Origin: Sphingobacteriales bacterium
GTDB lineage: Bacteria; Bacteroidota; Bacteroidia; Chitinophagales; UBA2359
Assembly: GCA_016711295.1 (NCBI GenBank)
Contig: JADJTE010000002.1
Location: forward strand, 124,001-188,000
Direction: 5' to 3'
Length of the DNA: 64,000 bases
Made by a program: the position numbers and the translations under genes
Shown here: positions 20,976 to 29,546 of the stretch, one piece after another
Layout of the letters: the number at the start of each line of letters is the position of its first letter
How positions within the stretch are numbered: position 1 is the stretch's first letter
Notes under the pieces: generated by a model
Database searches by the model: none
Seen by the model: only the letters and a program-made list of their open reading frames with translations
What the model was told of the DNA's origin: nothing

Positions 20976-22444
20976 GTGAAAACGTACCTAATAATTATAC
21001 TGTTGATAATTTGCCGATTGCCCGTGTTTTGTCAAATAAACTATTTTCATAAGATATACCCTAACGATACGAGTACCCATTATACCATTGCCACCATACC
21101 CCAACAAGACGGCACTTATTATACGCTAAGCCTACAATCGGGTATTGTACTGCATATTATAGACGAAATGGGCAATATAGAACAAACCAAAATAATAGAT
21201 TATGGTTCAGACCAATACAGTTTATTGCAAGGCGAACAATTTATCCGCAATGCCCAAGGCGGCTATACGCTGGTATATAGTCGCACGGTAGCACCGGGTA
21301 GTACGGACAAGGACATTTACATGGTGTTTTTGGATGCCGATGCAACCCGACGGGGCAGCCCCAGCACTATGGCGAACCCGGTGCCACCGAATCGCCCTAT
21401 CAGGTACTCCAAACTTCCGATAATGGCTACCTGATAGTGGGGCGGCAATCTTACATCAACGAGTATTCTCATTTTTACCTCGTCAAAACCGACAGCGTCG
21501 GCGGCGTTGTCTGGACAAATACCTATACGACGGGCAATACGGGTTCTAGTGTTGCGTTTACTGGACTAGAACGCCCCGATGGTGGTTATATGCTATCGGG
21601 CTACGGGCATTATCCCATTTGGAATTATCAAACAATAGTATGCGCTATTGATGCCGCTGGCAATTGGGAATGGACGCGGAATTATGGCTCCGTAGGCGAC
21701 GACGGGGCAGGTGCGCTTACCCAGCAAAGCGATACCACTTATTTTTTATACGGATTGATGCGAGAAGGCGGAATGCGCAAGATATTTTTGAGCTACTTAA
21801 ATAATGGCGGCGATACGATTTGGAGAAAAAAGTATATCATGAGCAATTATACCAGTTCGCAAGCTTATTTCCTAAAAAAATCGGACAATCGTTATTACGC
21901 GGCGGGTTTGAACCAAGACCCCACGACCTCCGAATTGGCGGGGGTATTGTTGGCTTTTGACGGGCAGGGCGACACGCTCTGGACGCGCCAATTTACGTCG
22001 AACCCCGCGCAAGAGCATTACCTGCGCGACATTGATTTTACGCCCGACGGTGGCATCATACTCACGGGTTTTGTATATGACCAGCCGACGGCGGGTTGGC
22101 TCATCAAAACCGATAGTCTGGGCAATACCTGCGCCTATGTAGGCTGCGACAGCACTTCGGTTGTTGGCGTTGGTTGGGGTGCCTGCCGCCGCTCCCGACC
22201 CGCCGCCTTACGCCGTGGTGTATGCCGCGCCTGCTTTGAGTTGCGCTCCTTGGTGCTGTCTGCCACCGCTACGACGTTTAACCTATACGACCTACAAGGC
22301 AGAACGGCGATGAGTCGGTTCCTGCACCCAGCCGCGTCGGTGCAACACATAGACGCGGGGTCGCTGCCCGCCGGCATCTATGTCTATACGTTTGCCGACC
22401 CGAACGGTGGCATCGTGCAGCGCGGCAAGGTGGCGGTTTGGTAA
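20976..22444 (+). CDS. Second copy of gene B, frame broken
   Basis: Nearly identical to the protein at 19064-20533, with the same GTG start (20976) and signal peptide. One G is missing at about 21342 (gatgcaaccc instead of gatggcaaccc), which shifts the frame. Near 22187 there is one extra C, and near 22236 one G is missing. Those two cancel but garble about 19 residues before the sorting domain. Scattered substitutions show the copies have begun to differ (for example VPFTALERPD versus VAFTGLERPD). The indels sit in doublets and may be assembly errors. If real, this copy is dead. Confidence 0.8.
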
Positions 22445-22477
22445 ATGGCACTGCCTACCATTGTCCCGCTACCCTCG

Positions 22478-22536
22478 AAAAAAAAGACACCCGCCCGTCC
22501 ATATTGCCGTTTTTGGGGGCAGTTGGGCGGGCGGGT
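22478..22536 (-). terminator. Terminator for the tubulin-like gene
   Basis: On the minus strand, nine-base arms (acccgcccg 22489-22497 with cgggcgggt 22528-22536) enclose a 30-base loop. The stem is followed by tgtc and eight T (22478-22485 read in reverse). Confidence 0.75.
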
Positions 22537-22554
22537 AGGTAGGGGGCGTTCGGA

Positions 22555-25500
22555 TTAGGAGCGTTTGGCTTCGGCGATGCTATTTTCCCACGATTTGAAC
22601 TGCATACTCATGCGGTCGGCTTGTTGGTAATAGTCGGCGGTAGCTACGAGTTGGTCTATATAAGCGAAAGCTTGTTGTTTTGCCATTGGTTCGCGGTGTC
22701 GTCCAGCTACTTGGACGAAGTAGGCGACCAATTCGGCAAATAGCATTTTTATGAGCGTTTGGCTTTCACGCACCAAGTTGGGGTCGCGCTAGGTTGCCGT
22801 CGGGATAGCGCAGCAGCAGGTCGAGGATATTAATATTTTTGTCGGGTACTGAAAAATAGTGCAAGTCTTGTGCTTTTTTATAAAATAGGTGGTCGTCTAT
22901 TTTGTCGCGTTTTTCGGCGGCATCGCGTGCCCATTGTTCGGCGGTTCGTTTCAATACTTTATCTACTATAATGGGGTTGTGCAATAGGGCTTGGTGCAAG
23001 GCGTGTATATATTGGTCGGCGGGTTGGTCGCCCGATTGTATGAGGCGGCTTCCTGCGTCGTCGTTAAACAGCCAAGTTAGCCGTCCGTAGTCGTTGATGT
23101 TTTGTAGGTATCCCATCACGATACCCCAGAGTAGGGCGCGATTAATATTAGTGCGGTCTTCTTGTACGCGGAAGGTGGCAATTTCGGGCAGATAGGCTTG
23201 TAGGTGCCATCGTTTGTCTAAGTGTGGTGTTACGCTATTTCCTTGTTGGGTAAGTTTTTTGATGCGAGCGTAGTAGGCTTTGTAATATTCGCCTGCTTGC
23301 CCGCCCATATTGTCGCCGCAATAAAATTTCGGAAAACTGTCAATTGTCATACCATATATAGTTCGGCTTCGGGTGATTTCGTAAGGCGAGAACGCGCCAT
23401 GTTCGACCAAATCGCTGCTGCCAAATAGTTCGTTTTTGGCAGTGCCGCTCAATTCGCGCACGCAATCGGGGTGTGCGCCCCACGAATTGATTTCTGTGCC
23501 GCCTGCATTGCCTGGCACAAAGGGTCGGGCGAGGTTGTTCAGTACTGCTACTTGGTCTTTGAGGTATTGTTCAATGGCATCGTCGGGCATACCGCGCAAT
23601 TGTCCTTCGCGGCGCAGGGCACGCACTACGTTTAGGTTCAATCCGTCTTCTTTGCGCATTTCGGCAACGCACCAGCCCAGTACATCTTGCCTAAACATTT
23701 CTTCGACTTTTTGGGGCAATTGTTCGGTGATATAATCCCCTTTGCGGCGTTTGACAAAGCGTAGGTATTGCCCTTTATATAATTGTTCGGAGATACCTGC
23801 GGGCAATTCGTCGCTCGATACGCCCATTCGCACTGTTTCGTATAATTTTTCTTTCATCGCTTTCGATGCCAATACGTAGCGCACGGTGGGGTCGGCGGCG
23901 TTGTCGTGTTTGTTCGAGGCTATATTCAGTTCGTTGCTTAGGCTGCTGCGCACGTCTTTTAGGTTTTTGAAATATTTTTCCCATTCGGCTTGCATTTCTT
24001 GTATCGCTTTTTGCAATTCGCGGTATACCAATTCGGTGAGGCGGTCTTTGCGGTAGCGGCTTAGGTTGTTGAGATGTCGTCCCGATTTATCGACGTATTC
24101 GTTTACAAAGTCTTTAAATTGATTATTGACCAATTTGCTGAACAGACCCTGCCGTGAAGCCGATTCTAAGCGGTCGGCGGCACTTTCGATGATGTCTTCG
24201 GTTTCGTCGAGGTCGTAAGCGCGTTTATAATTGACGATACCTTGCTCCAATTTATCGTTCAAGGGAGTCATTTCCTTGATTTTGGCATCGAGCATAGCCT
24301 CTATCTGATACAATACATAGCGGACGGTGATGGGGTGTAGGGGGTCGGGTTGTTTCAGCAGCCAAGTATTGAGTTTATAATCGTCGCCGCTCAACAATTG
24401 CGGGTGGTCGCCGTCTTGCAGTGCTATTTCGTTGACCAAATAATTTTTGGTATTATGTATAAATTTGCGAATAGTATCTTCGTAATAATACAGGGCTTCT
24501 TCGCGGTTGATGATTTCGTCTTTGGCGGTGGCTTTGTCTTTGAGGCGGTTTTCGTCTAATCCGCACGCGCCTGCTGACTCGCGCAATTTAGCATCGTCGG
24601 TCATGACGGTTTCTAAGCGGCGGTCTATTGCTTCTACAAATAATTCGGCTTTTGAGCGACCTATTTCGTTGCGTTTGTCTAAGATATGGGCACTATTATA
24701 CGCTAATTTGAAGAAGGGGCGCGGGTTTTGTTGGGTAGCTAAACGGAACAAGATGTCGCGGTAGCGGTCGCGCAAGATGGGTTTTTCGCGCGGAATGCCG
24801 TTTTTGAGGTCTAATTCGTATTGTCGGTAATCGCTTTCAAATTGTTCGTCTATTTTGAGCCAATCGTTCGAGAGGCTGCCCGTAGCCCATTGCAGCGAGC
24901 AATAAGCGATGATGTCGTTATACGGATATACGAGCGACGAAACGCCTGCGCCGCAGTATCGGCTCATGCCGCTATGCTCTATCATCGACAAGATTTGGTT
25001 GTCTTGTTTCGAGAAGCGGTCGTTAGCCATAGGGCTGAACAGGTCTAAATACGTAGCTCGCGCTACTTGGTTGATATAATTGCCCAGAAAGCGCAAATTG
25101 TTTTTGTCTGTATTCTCAAAATCGAACAGAAAACAGAAATTATACGGCAAGTTGCGCGGCGTAATTAAGTGGGCTATACGTCCTTGTGCGTCGAACTGCT
25201 TAGGTTTATATTCGAGTTCGATGTTTATTTTGTCCGGGTTATCGGCGATGCTGGCGTTTTTGGTGATGGCGTTCAGTTCTTTGACCGAAGCGTATGCGTT
25301 GGCGCGTATATTTTCCACTTCATCGCCCTGAATGACGTTGCTCAATACCAAAATATCGGGCAGGATAAACGCGCCGCGAATCAGTACATTTTTGCGCTGA
25401 AAATCGTATTCCAATACATCGCGCATATACATAGCGGTTTGCAAAAATATGCCTGCGCCTGTGCCGCCCACAATCGAACTGACTATCATCACCCTTGCGC

Positions 25501-25915
25501 TGCTGGACATACTGCCGCCTGTTTCGCGAAAAATATGGTTGATGCTATTGTGCAGGTTATTTAGCTTGCCGCTTTCCATAGCGGCTCTATATGCCAAGCG
25601 CGATACGGCACGCACCTGACCCGCGCCGTCGGTGAGCGATTTGCGCTGTATTTCGCTTTGTTCATACGGAAACCAATCTTTGACCGACTCGTCTGCCATG
25701 CGCAGGTATTCGGCAACCGTCCAATTGGTAGACGTTTGCGTAACATTGTCCTTGGTCAGGCTTTTGAGGTTCGATAGGTCATTGACATTTGTATCGAACA
25801 CGTGGATAGCCACAAACCCGCGTTTGTCGGGCGGTATTTGGCTATATATCATATCGACGACCTTAGAACCAAGACCGCCCAAACCAATTAAAATAGTGGG
25901 TACTTGAAGTGACAT
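22555..25915 (-). CDS. Large tubulin/FtsZ-like GTPase family protein (Tubulin_2 type), one frameshift
   Basis: About 1,120 residues. The N-terminus has a Rossmann-like nucleotide-binding start (ILIGLGGLGSKVVD, GLGGLG at 11-16). The tubulin signature GGTGAG is at 150-155, as in FtsZ/tubulin GTP-binding T4 loops. The remaining 800 residues are mostly charged and helical (for example 560-680), with no membrane segment. It matches proteins annotated as tubulin-like domain-containing, related to the FtsZl families that Makarova and Koonin linked to membrane remodelling. The role in this group is not established. Frame is lost near 22785-22795 (reads NLARPQLGA then stop). The other frame continues RDPNLVRESQTL to the stop at 22555. 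It stands alone, with repeat-rich spacer upstream and a terminator downstream. Confidence 0.82.
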
Positions 25916-26178
25916 TATTGTTTTTCGTGTTTATTATTTTGTGTTTTTGGGAAAATAGAGAGGATTTGCGAGGGGTAGGGTAGGGAGAAATAGCCTTTTA
26001 TCGGCGTTTAATGGATAATTTAATTTTATAATATTTTTATTCAATTGTTTTTAGATAGAAAGATGCTCATTCAATAATTTAAATTATGCGGAATGTATAA
26101 TTTGCTGAAAAATAGGTGTTTGAGTTTTGAAAGTTTTAATATATTATAATTTTATTCTTTTTGTATCAAAATTTTTTC

Positions 26179-26310
26179 GTAACTATTTAACCTTGTAGAA
26201 ACAGCCCACGAGAATAGCTATTTCCAATCGAATATGCAATGATTTCGGGCATTATTAGATAGATATAACCCATTACCCCAGACTCAAAACCCCATACCCT
26301 AAATAGTGGT
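26179..26310. repeat. Family 1 inverted-repeat element, copy B (132 bases)
   Basis: Ends are gtaactatttaa (26179) and ctaaatagtggt (to 26310). The interior shares AATCGAATATGCA and ATTAGATAGATATA-type segments with copies C and G, and the CCTATACCC-like right arm. The right end runs into the left end of the family 2 element. Confidence 0.8.
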
Positions 26311-26632
26311 TTGATTTTTAAGTTTTATACACTTGCCTTCCACTAGTTTCATGCCTACAGAATTCTCAGGCTTGTGTCTGTTAGATGTTACCGATGTAAT
26401 ATATCTACGGCATTTTAAAAATAAAATACATTAAATATTTTTTATAATTTATCGTAAATTATTGATAATCAGCAGATTATATCTTACATAAATTCCCCCT
26501 CTTTGAGGGGCTTAGGGGGAGTTCTTGAACTAATATCTCAATCATCTAACGCTATTTCCTAAGTCTTAACGCCTGGAAATGGATACATGATAGGCAAAAT
26601 TAATACTCAAAACTTAAAAATCATATCAATAG
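26304..26632. repeat. Family 2 inverted-repeat element, copy b
   Basis: The left end tagtggtttgatttttaag begins at 26304 and the right end cttaaaaatcatatcaata ends near 26631. The interior is AT-rich and holds a degenerate TAGGCATG palindrome (26349-26360) and a ccccctctttgaggggctta palindrome. Confidence 0.6.
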
Positions 26633-26645
26633 CTACAAATTTTTT

Positions 26646-27650
26646 CTACTGCATAATTGCGATTTTTTTGCTTAGAATGCCATTTTTATTCTCCATTTTT
26701 ACCCAATAAATACCATCATACAAGGCGGGCAGGGCTACCGTAGTGTTTTGGTCGAGGGTATAGGTGGCGCACAATTTGCCGTTTGCGCTGTATAACTTGG
26801 CTACGGTAGGTGGTGTTTGGTCGGGCAATACGACAGTCAAATGAGTGCTTGCGGGGTTGGGGCTAAGGTTAATGGGCAGTTGGGTGCTTGGGGCATTGGG
26901 CAGATTGGTAGCATTGTCGTTGGGCGTGTTTTGTGCGGCTTGTATCACTTGTCGGGTATCGGCGTGTTGCAGAATGGCTATGGCGCGTAGGCGTGGCAAG
27001 TTCCAAGCCGAATGGATAGGTACCGTAGCCGTGTAAATGGCTGAGTCGCCTACCATGCTCGGCAATGCGAGCGGCAGACCCTGCGGGTCGCTTAGGGCAC
27101 GTCGGAATACGCCGTAGTGTTGGTCTTCGCCGTTGGGGGCGGCATAAAAAATGGTATCTTCGGCGAGAGCTACAAACAAACGCACATCGCCCAAGTTATG
27201 GATAGCTTCGATTTTGACGGTGGTGCTAACCCTTACCGAGTCGTTGTTGATGAGGTGTAAAGTCGGGCGAAGGCTAAGGGGCGAGGTCTGGCTTTGGTAG
27301 GGTGCAAACAAGGCGGCATTGCCGTAGTCGCTACTTGTCGATAGGCTATTGCCCTGTATCACCAAGCGCGGCGTACCGCCATAGATGCCGTAGTAGTTGG
27401 TGCGGGCATCATTTTCGGCGGGGTTGTGTTGGTTAAATTGGCAACTCGCATAGGGCGAGCTGGGATGGACGGCTAAGTGCAATACGGCGGGGTGATTGGC
27501 TAAATTGGCATAAAAACTCGGATTGCGCGAGGCGCAAGTGCTACAAACTGTATTGGTAAAATGTTCTACAATAATGCTCTGGGGCACTTGGGCATAAAGT
27601 GGTGCATTGAGAAATGCGAGCCAACAAAAGGCTTTGATAAGATATTGCAT
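26646..27650 (-). CDS. Omp28-like thioredoxin-fold protein with T9SS type A tail
   Basis: 334 residues from the ATG at 27650, which gives the signal peptide MQYLIKAFCWLAFLNAPLYA. An upstream start at 27686 only adds a leader. The mature N-terminus has IIVEHFTNTVCSTCASRN with C36-x-x-C39, the Omp28-family thioredoxin-like motif. YGGTPRLVIQG is typical of the family's cis-Pro region. An Ig-like middle is followed by a T9SS type A tail (LSPNPAS, LYSANGK, YDGIYWVKM). Family knowledge: Omp28 proteins are outer-membrane or secreted, and a redox role is suggested but not proven. Confidence 0.85.
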   Translation of the reverse strand: MQYLIKAFCWLAFLNAPLYAQVPQSIIVEHFTNTVCSTCASRNPSFYANLANHPAVLHLAVHPSSPYASCQFNQHNPAENDARTNYYGIYGGTPRLVIQGNSLSTSSDYGNAALFAPYQSQTSPLSLRPTLHLINNDSVRVSTTVKIEAIHNLGDVRLFVALAEDTIFYAAPNGEDQHYGVFRRALSDPQGLPLALPSMVGDSAIYTATVPIHSAWNLPRLRAIAILQHADTRQVIQAAQNTPNDNATNLPNAPSTQLPINLSPNPASTHLTVVLPDQTPPTVAKLYSANGKLCATYTLDQNTTVALPALYDGIYWVKMENKNGILSKKIAIMQ

Positions 27651-27812
27651 AGGAATAAAGATTAAAAGTATCTCTCTTAGACGCAATACAATACATCACC
27701 TTACGGCATACGCGCCACAAAATAAGGCAAATATAGTTATTGACCATCAAAAAATAACTTTTTGCCCCTTAAAAAGGAGAAATAAAGAAAAATTGCCTAA
27801 AACCGCTTTTTA

Positions 27813-27845
27813 TTTGGGCAATGAAGCGGCGAAATCGTACCTTTG
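27813..27845 (+). promoter_or_regulatory. Promoter of anmK
   Basis: TTTG at 27813-27816, a 21-base spacer and TACCTTTG at 27838-27845 fit the Bacteroidota sigma consensus. The start codon follows 39 bases downstream. Confidence 0.7.
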
Positions 27846-27884
27846 TTCGTATTATTATTTTTCACCCAAACTTTATCCCCAGAG

Positions 27885-28992
27885 ATGCAAAACGAATACC
27901 GCGTCATCGGGCTTATGTCTGGTACTTCCTTAGATGGTTTGGATATTGCTTATTGCCACTTTGTCGAGCGGGGTGAGCAATGGTCTTATAGCATCGAACA
28001 ATCCGAATGTATTCCTTATAGCAATAAATGGCAGCAACGCCTCCAAAAATTAGTATTTCAAGATGCCGTTACTTACCTACAAACCCATATTCAATATGGG
28101 CATTTGGTCGGCACCTTGGTCAATAATTTTATAGAAAAAAATAATTTAAAGGATAAAGTAGATTTTATCACCTCGCACGGGCAGACCATTTACCACCAAC
28201 CCGAACAACACATGACCGCCCAAATAGGTGACGGCGCAGCCATCAGTTTCAAGACAGGTTTGCCCGTCGTATGCGACCTACGCGCCTGCGACGTAGCCGC
28301 AGGCGGGCAAGGCGCCCATAGTGCCTATTTGCGATAAAATATTGTTTGCCGAACACCGCTTCTGCCTCAATATAGGCGGTATTGCTAATATATCGTGCAA
28401 ACTGCCCAATGGCAATATTATCGGCTACGATATATGCGGAGCTAACTTAGTACTCAATCGATTGGCAAACGACCTCAATCTCAAATATGACGAAAACGGG
28501 TCTATCGCTGCATCGGGCATCTTGCACGAACCATTGCTCAACGGCATGAACGCACCGCATTATTTTGCTCGCCCCTATCCCAAATCGCTCAGCGCGGGTT
28601 GGGTGCGCAAATCAATGGGCGGCATACTTGCCAAGCACAAAGAACTACCTACTGCCGACAAACTCTGCACTACGGTAGAGCATATAGCTATGCAAGTAGC
28701 CCGCGAAATAAACCATATCGCCCAACAAGAACACATCGACCTATCGCCCGATACGACCATGCTCGTCACGGGTGGGGGCGCACTCAATACCTACCTAATA
28801 GACCGCATAGCTGCCCTTGCGCCCGTGCGCGTTGTAGTGCCCGATAGCCAAACTATCGAATTTAAAGAGGCTTTGGCAATGGCATTTATCGGTGTTTTGC
28901 GCATCAGACAACAAACCAACTGCCTAAGTGCCGTCACGGGTGCCGATAGCGATGTCATAGGCGGGGCTATCTATCAAGCCTTGCCTCGGTAA
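27885..28992 (+). CDS. anmK: Anhydro-N-acetylmuramic acid kinase, one frameshift
   Basis: The kinase opens and phosphorylates 1,6-anhydro-MurNAc during peptidoglycan recycling. Start at 27885 gives MQNEYRVIGLMSGTSLDGLD, with the family's phosphate-binding motif near the N-terminus as expected. Later motifs are FITSHGQTIYH, AAGGQGA, LNIGGIANIS and VTGGGALN. Total length is about 369 residues, usual for AnmK. Frame changes near 28313-28320, between GGQGA and VPICDKILF. The two halves overlap in different frames and join within one conserved motif, so an indel is more likely than two genes. The Bacteroidota promoter upstream supports the chosen start. Confidence 0.92.
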
Positions 28993-29196
28993 AAGGAAAT
29001 ATCACTTTTTGGCTGCTCTACCTGCTCTTTACTCAGTCAGAAGACAAGTGCCGATGCACTAACTTCGTTTAGATTATAGTCATTTTTTTTTCATTTTCTA
29101 AACCTACGTTTGACATGACACCAAACACCAAACACCAGGAACCCTATGGGTAATTGGGGCTCATTTTTAACTTTTAAAAGGCTTCTCCGAGGTTTT

Positions 29197-29420
29197 TAGT
29201 GGTCTGATTTTAAATTTCGGCAACAAATTTTGATAAATGCTGCTTTTAGCAAGGGCGCAAACAAGATGTTCTCGTGAATTTTTTACTCAAAATTAGAAAC
29301 CACTAATAGAAATACCGTTTTTAAGCCCCATAGGGCGACATCCTAATAGAAAATAAAGACGGTATAGCAACAAAAGCCCCCGTAGGGGTGATATCTCAAA
29401 ATTAAAAAATCAGACCACTA
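29197..29420. repeat. Family 2 inverted-repeat element, copy c
   Basis: Ends are tagtggtctgattttaaatt (29197) and attaaaaaatcagaccacta (to 29420). The interior 29217-29290 is related in inverse orientation to the interior of copy a. The right end overlaps the left end of family 1 copy C by the seven bases accacta. Confidence 0.75.
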
Positions 29421-29525
29421 TTTAGCCTTGTAGGGGAACTAATCGAATATGCAGCGATGTCAGGCATTATCAGATAGATATAGCCCAGAATCCAATACCC
29501 AAAACCCTATACCCAAAATAGTTAC
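29414..29525. repeat. Family 1 inverted-repeat element, copy C (112 bases)
   Basis: Ends are accactatttag (29414) and caaaatagttac (to 29525). The interior AATCGAATATGCAGCGATGT and TATCAGATAGATATAGCCC aligns with copies B and G. It ends 21 bases before the start codon of the LysM gene, so it probably sits in or before that gene's leader. Confidence 0.85.
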
Positions 29526-29546
29526 CCCATTTTTAATTATCCCTTT

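Larger units (their letters stand above)
15735..22443 (+). repeat. Tandem duplication of a two-gene T9SS-cargo block
   Basis: Bases from about 15735 to 20533 (leader, gene A, gene B) are repeated from about 20655 to 22443 at very high identity. The second copy keeps the whole gene A leader (20664-20793 matches 15743-15873), then jumps to the last 30 codons of gene A, then continues through gene B. The jump point has only a two-base TA overlap between the ends. Confidence 0.9.
25916..26645. other. AT-rich spacer with interspersed elements
   Basis: This 730-base spacer upstream of the tubulin-like gene holds a family 1 element (26179-26310), a family 2 element (26304-26632) that shares its edge, and a palindrome of the type ccccctctttgaggggctta near 26494. 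No gene is seen. The tubulin-like promoter should lie near 25920-26050 but I cannot pick it out. Confidence 0.6.
28993..29546. other. Spacer filled with inverted-repeat elements
   Basis: This 554-base spacer holds family 2 copy c (29197-29420) and family 1 copy C (29414-29525), which share their border. Inside are two short related blocks, GCCCCATAGGGCGACATCC (29325) and GCCCCCGTAGGGGTGATATC (29375), resembling palindromic intergenic repeats common in Bacteroidota. No gene is seen. Confidence 0.65.

Noticed and set aside
22555..22776. Separate small gene after the tubulin-like gene
   Set aside because: Its start overlaps the end of the longer frame and joins it by one base change, giving a natural continuation.
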